Assembly: GCA_026874595.1 (NCBI GenBank)
Contig: CM049315.1
Coordinates: 71,841,416-71,905,415 of the forward strand
Length of the DNA: 64,000 nt
DNA from: Sipunculus nudus
Taxonomy: Eukaryota; Annelida; Sipuncula; Golfingiida; Sipunculidae
Direction: 5' to 3'
In this document: positions 26,339 through 38,300 of the stretch, piece by piece
Numbering within the stretch: the first letter of the stretch is position 1
Layout: each line of letters opens with the position of its first letter
Notes under the pieces: generated by a model
What the model saw: the letters and a program-made list of their open reading frames with translations, nothing else
Databases searched by the model: none
What the model was told of the DNA's origin: nothing
Made by a program: the position numbers and the translations under genes

Positions 26339-29300
26339 GTACGTAAAGGTGACATCTATGTAGTTTTGCCATTCATGAGTGTGTGTGTGTGTGTGTGTGT
26401 GCATCTGTTAATCCTGTTCCGGCGTACAAGAATACCTTTAATGACATACTTTTATCCTGATATGGCACACCCTCTGTTGTTGAGTACTACACTGAAAGAG
26501 AAGGGAGTTAGATTAATCTCCGAAGTACAAGAGTCCTAGAAATCATATTTTTTATTTTTATAGTGTATCTCCAGGTGCTCCACATGAGAAACAGTGTTGC
26601 ACACAATGGAAGCACAATTTCCAAAGGTGCATGTGAACACATCTTCTTAATTCACAACTTAATGGTGATGCCATGTAGCAGTGCACTCAGTCTACATAGA
26701 AATATGAGAAATGCCATTAAGAGATGTATGTACAGGTAGGTCATATCAGGATTTTTGGTACGCCAGAAAAGGCAAATCAGTGTAAGACTTCACAAACCAT
26801 TTCAATGTGGAGGTGTGTTGACCCTTTGCAAAGAATTAAAGTTCTTACTGGTACCATGATTGCATTTTCCCTTTTTTTTTTAATTTTTATTTTAAATCTT
26901 ACATGTAAAGCATTTTTATAATAAAGATATAAATGTATGTAGGACAACCTCATATTAAATGCATGGATAATTAATGTTCTTAATTTTTTTATAGCCATAA
27001 AGTGATTTTTGCTGTGATTTTTTTTCCAAATTTAATTATTAATATTTCTTAAAATTTCGAACTCACACAGGCAGTGGATACATAGATTGTTCACAGAAAT
27101 AAAATACGGTTGACAGGAATCTTATAGCTATTTTAATGAAAGTGTAATTTCCTCTAGTACTTAAGAGTACTTTATTAAATTAGATTTTTTACTACCAGTA
27201 CTTAGATTTTGGTGTGTATGTGGCAAATGACCAAGTTTCATTAACATCATAGAATATTCACAAACATACAGTCACCTATTCACAAATGAACCTTGGAATA
27301 TGAGCCTAATAAGTGAATACAAACACAGTTTTGGGAGCTTACCACAAAAGGGATCCCCCCTCATAAGCAGATGCCTGCATTCTACCTACATTCCAAAGAA
27401 TACAGCTGTCATGTTCATTTAATATTTAGAAAACATTTGTTTAAAATATTTTATATAAAACTGATCTTTAATCAAGGGAGGATCCATCTCATTTTTTCAC
27501 TCATCAGTACTAAAGATGACATTGTATTTGTTAGTGGTGTGCTAATTAATCAATTAAATTGAAGATTGGTCATTTCTTTCATAACCAATTATAAATTGGT
27601 TAATGTTTTGCATGTTCTATCGTAAATGATTATATATTTACATATTATCAAGACAACATATTCTTATATTGTCAGGGATTTGAATAAGATAGGGCACATT
27701 AAACAGCGAAGAGCACTAAAACTTTTAAAACCTTGTGCAATGAATAATGTCAACAACTGGCCCATTACCTTGACCTTACAGCTTTATTTACAAGTTTGGC
27801 TGAATTTATACAGTCAATATTTTCGATATAATTCTATACAGCAAATTTTATGGTAACCCAGATGATACATAAAATAATCAATTAAGGCCAAAATAAAAAA
27901 AAGTATGGTTCTCAGGGATTTTTTTTTCAGAAATCAATGTGGGCGGGCGTTTTATTTAATTTTTTTTTGTATGTTTCGATAAAAATGTCAAATGATAAGG
28001 GAAAAACATGATAATAACAGATGTATTTTGCTAAACAAGCTAAAGCACTACATAACAAAGGAAATTGTATGATTTTATCTTCTTGAAAGAAATATCCGAG
28101 CAGCTGCCGCTCAAAATCAGTATGTTTCCGTTGAAAATTGAAATAAAAATTTTTGATGCGGGTGGGGGGGGGGGGGGTTAAAATTGATGCGGGCGGTGCC
28201 TGAGAACCATACCTTTAACTTTTTTTGGCCTAATAATTGATCATCGGTCTCGTTTTGTCTTTTAGTTATTGGATATGATTTTTCAGATGATTCCTGCCAC
28301 TAGTATTCATATGTTAATTTTCTGCTTTTTTCTCTTTCTTCAGGAGGTGCCTACATGCCGATGGACCTCAGTTACCCAGCTACTTTAGTCTCATCCATTT
28401 TGAGTGATGCAGAGCCAGTGTCAATCATAACATTCTCTCATCTCCGTGACAACCTGACAGGTATCTGCAACACTCTACCTATATTTGCATGCAAGATTTT
28501 AGAAGTTGAGAAGTTAAGTGAAAGAATGCTAAAACATTGAAAAATTTGAAACATGCTTGTGTAAGACATCAGAACTACCTACCACCCCTCATATATATAA
28601 GTGGACTGACCCATTCACAGTCTATCTCTATGGTAGACTGCCCTGGAGGTCAGGAAGACAGCCCTTCATATGTTCTCTAGCTCTTGAATGATACAGACGT
28701 GGGCCCAGCTCTGGGAGGGCACTTGGTCAAGTCACTTTGCTGTGCTAAGGGGCCAAACATTAATTCTATTAATAGTATTCTATTCTGTTATTGTTATTTA
28801 TGTTGTCTTTTATAAAAGGGAAACCTTTTGATAGAAACCACCTTGATTGTTATAGCTCTTTGACCATCATGACTAACTAATAGACTGGCAGTATATGTTT
28901 TGACTTAATAATAAAAAACATGCCAAATTCAGGCAGACGTTTCACCAATTAGGTGATTTAAAACTTAAACTACTTTTTCTTTTTTAGCATGGGGGGGGGG
29001 GGGGAATCCTACTTTGGGACTATCCTACACCATTGTATGATGGATAATATACTTGTTAATGAATATTCTGACTTTTATCAAAGGATAAGCGTTCTTTTGA
29101 ATAAAAATATTTATGTTGTATTGAATAAAATGTCATATTTGCTCAGATCTATTGCTAAAAAATATATCTGGCCTTTTTCATAAATCAGATGCCAGACACA
29201 TAACACTTCTGGACAAGGGATGGATAGATAAAATGAAGCAAGAAAACAGGAAGCACCCAGCCCCACCTGCGTTTGAAATGGGACTGGATGACATGGCCTA

Positions 29301-32300
29301 CACTGTCTACTCCTCAGGCACCACAGGGAAACCAAAAGGTAATGGAGGGTTCACATTTGCGATACTCTCAAAAGAAGGGAATATCATGAAAAAAAACCTA
29401 CCACCTGAGGTTACATGTTTTTCCAGTTTGTCAACATTGGTGTGTTTACAAACATGTTGTTGATAAACAAGTTCAAACATCCTCCACAAAGGCCGTATAA
29501 AACCTTTTTACAACCAAAATTACTCTTAGATCATTTATATATACACAAATGAAGCCAGAAATCATATAAATTCTTTATCAAATGTTAGGTGAATGGGCAC
29601 CTTTAAGGACTCGGACTTGCATGATTTAGACCCAGATGGCTTGAACTTGTACTTATACTTGGACTCAAATTATATGGACTCGGCTACATCACTGTGTGCT
29701 TGATTTCTGTTTATTTACTCAGGCATCAAGTGTCCACATCGAGGAGCGGTGTTTTCTTATCACTGTCTGTTTATTTACTCAGGCATCCAGTGTCCACATC
29801 GAGGAGCTGTGTTTTCTTATTACTGTCCATTTATTTCCTCAGGCATCCAGTGTCCACATCGAGGAGCGGTGTTTTCTTATCACTCGCTGTTTACTAACTC
29901 AGGCATCCAGTGTCCACATCGAGGAGCGGTGTTTTCTTATCACTCGCTGTTTACTAACTCAGGCATCCAGTGTCCACATCGAGGAGCGGTGTTTTCTTAT
30001 CACTGTCTGTTTATTTACTCAAGCATCCAGTGTCCACATCGAGGAGCGGTGTTTTCTTATCACTCGCTGTTTATTTACTCAGGCATCCAGGGTCCACATC
30101 GAGGAGCGGTGTTTTCTTATCACTGTCTGTTTATTTACTCAAGCATCCAGTGTCCACATCGAGGAGCGGTGTTTTCTTATCACTCGCTGTTTATTTACTC
30201 AGGCATCCAGGGTCCACATCGAGGAGCGGTGTTTTCTTATCACTGTCTGTTTATTTTCTCAGGCATCCAGTGTCCACATTGAGGAGCGGCATTTTCTTAT
30301 CACTGTAAGTTTATTTACTCAGGCATCCAGTGTCCACATCAAGGAGCAGTGTTTTCTTTTCACTGTCTAGTTATTTACTCAGGCATCCAGTGTCCACATC
30401 GAGGAGCGGTGTTTTCTTATCACTGTCTTTTTATTTACTCAGGCATCCAGTGTCCACATCGAGGAGCGGTGTTTTCTTATCACTGGAGACATGAGAATTA
30501 TCCTTACAAAGATGATGACAGAGAGGCCTGTAATGTCTTCTTTGTTTGGGAAATGCTGCGGCCATTATTGAGAGGTGAGACAATTAAGGTAGCACAATAG
30601 GGAAAAACTCCTAAATCTAAAATCAGTCCAAAAGTTGTTTTAAGTCTATATTAGACCCATAAAGTATGCATTATTTTAAACCTGGTACAGTGAACAGTTG
30701 GGTGTAATACATTTTTATGAACTTTTCAATTATTTTAATTATTTGTAACATTTAATTAGGTACACTATTATAAGCACCCAGTAACAGTAGGCCACTTTTC
30801 AGTGGACTAATATTAAACTACATCAAGTCTTTTTCTCTCTCTCCTATGTGTCTTATCTTTTTAAAAAAAAATTTTTTTTTAATTGAATCAAAATCTAAAA
30901 TTTCATTTTAAGACAGATAGAGATATAATGGCGGATTATCGTTTGTAAGCACCTATCACATGATCTGGAACCAGAATGGAATTCTGCAGATGTACATAGT
31001 GTTATGTTAAGCAAGCATTAAAAAATGTCGATGGTCACCTCCACCAAAAAAATCTAAAAAAAAAGAATGTTGTTCATTTACATTGTTTTGCAGTTAAAGT
31101 CATTAAATAGTTATTAGACAGGTGTAACATCAGTTATCTGTTGTAGGAGTAACCTTGTATGTGATCCCCGACACTGTTATTTATGACCCGACCTTGCTGT
31201 GTGAGTTCATCAAGGAACACCAGATTACCAGGCAGCTTTATACACCATCTCTGCTAGAGACCGTCATTGACAATGCGGGGGACCTTGTCCCGCAGGCGTT
31301 CAAGAGTATGAGGTTTGTATCTAAACTTTGTAATGCTTCTCATGCAGAGGTTATACACTGCAGTCATCCCAGTTCTCCTCTTGTGTAACTGCTGCTTTGT
31401 GTAACAAGGTTTTCTGGGTCTGAACACCAGGATGTGCACAGATCAAGGAATTGTAATCAGACCAATGAGAGCAGGGTATCACATTGTGCATCCAGCTCCA
31501 AATTTTAAATATGTGACACCTGCTCTCATTGGTCTGATTACACTGTTCTGGCCAAAAGTCCAATAATAAGACCAATGAGGGCAGGTGCCCCAATCTCCTA
31601 ACAACATGAAAATTAATATATGCTTATAAATTCATCACAGAGGTGTTATATAAGAATCTTTCTCGATAGTACATATAACCAAAAGTTTATTTGTACACAA
31701 GCTAAATGTCTCATACATTGTACTGATATAAATCAGGTAAATACTGTGGTTGGCTTTATTTTTGCGAGGCTGAAATGAGAGGATTTCTTAATTTTGAATG
31801 TTTCACGAGGGTTTCATTTTCGTGATTGCACCAGAACCTGTAAAATCTAGTAAAGCAGGTTCTGTATTGATTTAGAGTTTAGAAAAAATCCTATAATACC
31901 TTACTAATTTCTGGTTCAGTCATTAAATCAGAACTTGTTCTCACTTTCGATATGTATCACAGTCTGTGTGTACAGCTAATGAATGGGCCAGTTTCAAAAC
32001 CAGGCACAAATTTGAACTTGTTTATCAGAGGTCATCTTAGTTGATTAGGCATCATATTCCCAAGTTTCATATTAGCCAATATAGTAAAATTAAAACCCTC
32101 GTGAATAAAAAGACAACCACAGTAGCTGGCTTTGAAATATAAATGTATATGTAAATGTGCAGAATAAAGTTTAAGTTGTCTTAAAAGTTTGCGTACATGT
32201 ATATTATACAGTTTGTATATGTGTCTTTTGCCAGGACTATAATATTCTGTGGGGAGGTAGTGACCACTGCCCTGCTTGACCGCTGCATTAAAGCCATGCC

Positions 32301-35300
32301 ACACATCCAGTTTGTTAATCTGTATAGTATCTCGGAGGCCCATGACGTCACTTGTGCTGATCTTACACAGTGGTACAACTCAAAACAGGTACACAGTAGG
32401 CAGCAATATATTTGCATGGGCAGGATACCCTATTTAATATGATAACTGTACTTTACCCCTATTTTGTGTGATAGAATAAAATAGATTATTAAAACAGAGC
32501 AAACTTTCTGTGGGCACATTTAGCTGAAATTGATAAGGATGCAATATATTTGACTCATTTATGGTAATTCATTGCCATGTTTATATCAATAATTTACTTC
32601 TTTTCATAAAAAATAAAACTTGCCATGGATGAAAGTTGATGTTGTAATGTGTTAGCACACCCTGTCCAGCAAATTTTTAGCCAAATGGCTGTCTAATGCT
32701 AAAAAAAAGTATTAGAGTACTTGATTCCAGGTAATACTCACTGAATATTCAAGTCCAAAATTTATACTCAAATACTTGTGTCTACATGCATTTAATTGAA
32801 AATTGCTGTAAACTTTGATCATTCACCATTTATCAAGGGTTAGGGTTAGTACCCTTATCTCAGTGACAAGCACTTAAGGTTAGATATGCCAGGGCCACAG
32901 GGCGTTTGCTGAATAAATACATTTTACATTGTTTTTATTTAAATTTATATAGTCTTGTTTGCCTTCATTCAGCTTTTCCTGCCAATAAAAATAATAGCAG
33001 AAATGACTAATGACTTTGTTTTTAAAGTTTTCCATAAAATTCATATGTCTTAAGAAGAGTATTTTTTACAGGGTAACATAACAGACCATAAGTTCTGCCC
33101 AGTGGGTAAACTCCTGCCAGGTGTGAATATTGTGATTCTGGATGAGAAAAGGGAACCTCAGCCAGTTGGAGTGCCAGGAGAGGTGAGTGAATATTGTGAT
33201 TCTGGATGAGAAAAGGGAACCTCAGCCAGTTGGAGTGCCAGAAGAGGTGAGTGAATATTGTGATTCTGGATGAGAAAAGGGAACCTCAGCCAGTTGGAGT
33301 GCCAGGAGAGGTGAGTGAATATTGTGATTCTGGATGAGAAAAGGGAACCTCAGCCAGTTGGAGTGCCAGGAGAGATGAGTGAATATTGTAATTCTGGATG
33401 AGAAAAGGGAACCTCAGCCAGTTGGAGTGCCAGGAGAGGTGAGTGAATATTGTAATTCTGGATGAGAAAAGGGAACCTCAGCCAGTTGGAGTGCCAGGAG
33501 AGGTGAGTGAATATTGTAATTCTGGATGAGAAAAGGGAACCTCAGCCAGTTGGAGTGCCAGAAGAGGTGAGTGAATATTGTAATTCTGGATGAGAAAAGG
33601 GAACCTCAGCCAGTTGGAGTGCCAGGATAGGTGAGTGAATATTGTAATTCTGGATGAGAAAAGGTAACCTCAGCCAGTTGGAGTGCCAGGAGAGGTGAGT
33701 GAATATTGTGATTCTGTATGAGAAAAGGGAACCTCAACCAGTTGGAGTGCCAGGAGAGGTGAGTGAATATTGTGATTCTGGATGAGAAAAGGAATCCTCA
33801 GCCAGTTGGAGTGCCAGGAAAGGTGAGTGAATATTGTGATTCTGGATGAGAAAAGGGAACCTCAGCCAGTTGGAGTGCGAGGAGAGGTGAGTCAATATTG
33901 TGATTCTGGATGAGAAAAGGAAACCTCGATCAGCCAGTTGGAGTGCGAGGAGAGGTGAGTAAATATTGTGATTCTGGATGAGAAATGGGAACCTCAGCTA
34001 GTTGGAGTGCCAGGAGAGGTGAGTGAATATTGTGATTCTGGATGAGAAAAGGGAACCTCAGCCAGTTGGAGTGCCAGGAGAGGTGAGTGAATATTGTAAT
34101 TCTTGATGAGAAAAGGGAACCTCAGCCAGTTGGAGTGCCAGGAGAGGTGAGTGAATATTGTAATTCTGGATGAGAAAAGGTAACCTCAGCCAGTTGGAGT
34201 GCCAGGAGAGGTGAGTGAATATTGTGATTCTGTATGAGAAAAGGGAACCTCAGCCAGTTGGAGTGCTAGGAGAGGTGAGTGAATATTGTGATTCTGGATG
34301 AGAAAAGGAATCCTCAGCCAGTTGGAGTGCCAGGAGAGGTGAGTGAATATTGTGATTCTGGATGAGAAAAGGGAACCTCAGCCAGTTGGAGTGCCAGGAG
34401 AGGTGAGTGAATATTGTGATTCTGGATGAGAAAAGGAAACCTCGATCAGTCAGTTGGAGTGCCAGGAGAGGTGAGTGAATATTGTGATTCTGGATGAGAA
34501 ATGGGAACCTCAGCCAGTTGGAGTGCCAGGAGAGGTGAGTGAATATTGTGATTCTGGATGAGAAAAGGGAACCTAAGCCAGTTGGAGTGCCAGGAGAGGT
34601 GAGTGAATATTGTAATTCTGGATGAGAAAAGGTTACCTCAGCCAGTTGGAGTGCCAGGAGAGGTGAGTGAATATTGTGATTCTGTATGAGAAAAGGGAAC
34701 CTCAGCCAGTTGGAGTGCCAGGAGAGGTGAGTGAATATTGTGATTCTGGATGAGAAAAGGAATCCTCAGCCAGTTGGAGTGCCAGGAGAGGTGAGTGAAT
34801 ATTGTGATTCTGGATGAGAAAAGGGAACCTCAGCCAGTTGGAGTGCCAGGAGAGGTGAGTGAATATTGTGAATCTGGATGAGAAAAGGAAACCTCGATCA
34901 GCCAGTTGGAGTGCGAGGAGAGGTGAGTGAATATTGTGATTCTGGATGAGAAATGGGAACCTCAGCCAGTTGGAGTGCCAGGAGAGGTGAGTGAATATTG
35001 TGATTCTGGATGAGAAAAGGGAACCTCAGCCAGTTGGAGTGCCAGGAGAGGTGAGTGAATATTGTAATTCTGGATGAGAAAAGGGAACCTCAGCCAGTTG
35101 GAGTTCCAGGATAGGTGAGTGAATATTGTAATTCTGGATGAGAAAAGGTAACCCCAGCCAGTTGGAGTGCCAGGAGAGGTGAGTGAATATTGTGATTCTG
35201 TATGAGAAAAGGGAACCTCAGCCAGTTGGAGTGCTAGGAGAGGTGAGTGAATATTGTGATTCTGGATGAGAAAAGGAATCCTCAGCCAGTTGGAGTGCCA

Positions 35301-38300
35301 GAAGAGGTGAGTGAATATTGTGATTCTGGATGAGAAAAGGAAACCTTGATCAGCCAGTTGGAGTGCCAGGAGAGGTGAGTGAATATTGTGATTCTGGATG
35401 AGAAATGGGAACCTCAGCCAGTTGGAGTGCCAGGAGAGGTGAGTGAATATTGTGATTCTGGATGAGAAAAGGGAACCTAAGCCAGTTGGAGTGCCAGGAG
35501 AGGTGAGTGAATATTGTAATTCTGGATGAGAAAAGGAAACCTCAGCCAGTTTGAGTGCCAGGAGAGGTGAGTGAATATTGTGATTCTGGATGAGAAAAGG
35601 AAACCTCAGCCAGTTGGAGTGCCAGGAAAGATGAGTGAATATTGTGATTCTGGATGAGAAAAGGGAACCTCAGCCAGTTGGAGTGCCAGGAGAGAGGTGA
35701 GTGAATATTGTGATTCTGGATGAGAAAAGGAAACCTCGATCAGCCAGTTTGAGTGCCAGGAGAGGTGAGTGAATATTGTGATTCTGGATGAGAAATGGGA
35801 ACCTCAGCCAGTTGGAGTGCCAGGAGAGGTGAGTGAATATTGTGATTCTGGATGAGAAAAGGGAACCTCAGCCAGTTGGAGTGCCAGGAGAGGTGAGTGA
35901 ATATTGTGATTCTGGATGAGAAAAGGAAACCTCAGCCAGTTGGAGTGCCAGGAGAGGTGAGTGAATATTTTGATTCTGGATGAGAAAAGGGAACCTCAGC
36001 CAGTTGGAGTGCCAGGAAAGATGAGTGAATATTGTGATTCTGGATGAGAAAAGGGAACCTCAGCCAGTTGTAGTGCCAGGAGAGGTGAGTGAATATTGTA
36101 ATTCTGGATGAGAAAAGGGAACCTCAGCCAGTTGGAGTGCCAGGAGAGGTGAGTGAATATTGTAATTCTGGATGAGAAATTCAAATATAAACCAGTGGGA
36201 ATGCTAAGGAGAGGTTATTATTGAATCTGCCACAGTCAGACTTCCAAAATATAATTACAAAGAGTCATTCATTCACTTTATACTTCAGGAATAGTTACCA
36301 TTATAAACAAAAGGTCAGTGGGTGAATATTTTAAGTCATTTCGATGAGGTATTTAATTAGAGTTTACTTCAGGTAAATCTGTACAGATCTCTCCAGGCAG
36401 TCCAGGACAGTATAGTTGGTACATTAATATAAAATATATAATACTGGTATATATTAAAATACAATGTATATTTTATATGATAAATTTACAATTTAAGGAT
36501 GCTATGACATTTATAATAAATATGATTGCTTTTGGCCTTATTATTAGAAGGAAATTGGCTAGCTTCATTTAAAATATTGTAAATAAATCTGATATAGTAG
36601 CTTCATTGGGAAGCTTGTAATGTTATTTATTGGTTATTTAAGGATGGAAGGATTGTTTGGGTTGTGCTACCTGCACTAGAAGTCCAGTATGCCTCATTTT
36701 TCAAAACTAACCTTTGGTCAGAGTTAATTATCTCGCCAGTAAAAGATAAAGTGCACCAAAAAATTATTTTTGACCTCAACCTATTTTAAAAAAAGTGACT
36801 TAGGGTAGCTGTAGGCCCCTTGATCTTTAGGAGTTTGAACAGGATGATTTTGACCACATATCAGTATTATCAGTTATTACTGTTATTTTGCTACTCAATG
36901 TTCAACAAGATTTTCTACAATAGTCTGTCCCATTCCTTCATGTCCACCTGTTACAAATGGTAATGTAAAGTGAAAGATTAAAGGAAAAATCTTCAACAAG
37001 GTGAAGAAATACCTGCCTTACACCTAATTTAAGAAACAGAATTATTTAATTAAAATATGAGAAAACAGGCTACATTTTATAACATATCAGCCCCACATAT
37101 GGCGGTCAGGTCACTTGTCACTATCAAGACCATCCTCATTTGACAGCTGCTAATTGGATGATGTCATGCAAACACTAAAAATATTAATCAGCTAACACAA
37201 AGATCAATACTCGTGGAGGGACACATCAGGTCTGTCACATAACTGTTAAGATTCAAGGCAAGGTGAAACATAAACTAGAGATTTATTGTAAAATACTTAA
37301 TTTCTTTTTTTTGCCCATTATTTCCATATGCACCTTTCTAAGATATTTTTGTATAAATAGGCTATAAACTTTTAAGAAAATTATCTCCAATAACAGGTGG
37401 ACACATGTTGGTGGAATAGATGCTAGTAAATGCTAGACCAATATTATTATTACCATAAACTTTCCATTTATAACCTTGGAAACCGTACGCTTTCAGATCT
37501 TTGTTGGAGGACCTACTTTAGCCATTGGCTATTTGAAGAGACCTGAGATCAACAAGAAGAGATTTATAGCGAGACCAGCCTGTGTACCAGCTAAGGTTGG
37601 GGACCGCTTGTACAGCACGGGAGACAATGGTTACATACTGAGTGACGGCAGCCTGGAAATATGTGGACGTCTTGACAGCATGGTCAAGATCAGAGGCTAC
37701 TCCATAGAGATACAGGTTATATACACAGTTTGTAATCTCACTGTGTATATAGTTTTAATTTATATTTGCTCTAGCCATTTTAGGTCATGTTCCAGGCTTA
37801 TTAATGATTTAATTAGATAAATGGCAGTATACCTACCTTCTTCTCAGATTTATAAATTGTACATATGGTAAAGAGACTTACTCACTTACATAAACACTTT
37901 CACTTCCAGCCAAAGTGATCATGTTACATGGTTGGTTGACTGCCATAATTCAGGACAGGAATCTTGACAAAATGCCTTCAGTTTAGCAGCCCACATGAAA
38001 TCAGCTTTGAAAGCAGCGGAGGCTGAGGTGGCTCTGATGGTTTAACTTCATCAGAAAACGGACTTTACTGAGTCGTGGTTGTTCTCAAACTGTATCAACA
38101 ATGCCTAGGAATATTGAACCAAATGCCGACTGATGCGCAGTACTTCCTAAAGCCCAAAACACACTAATGCGCACATCACACGTGTGTCAAGCATCACGTG
38201 TCATGCATCCCGAAAAGTCGCTCCCCTCTATTTATCAATGACAAAACAGATTAATGTGATGCGGGCTTCAAGCATCAGCTATTGCCCCTGGAGAGATATT

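Noticed and set aside
29696-30370. 224-codon plus-strand frame through the 60-bp array
   Set aside because: It is open in a frame other than that of exon 4 and exists only because the 60-bp unit is a multiple of three. No homology-like features outside the repeat.
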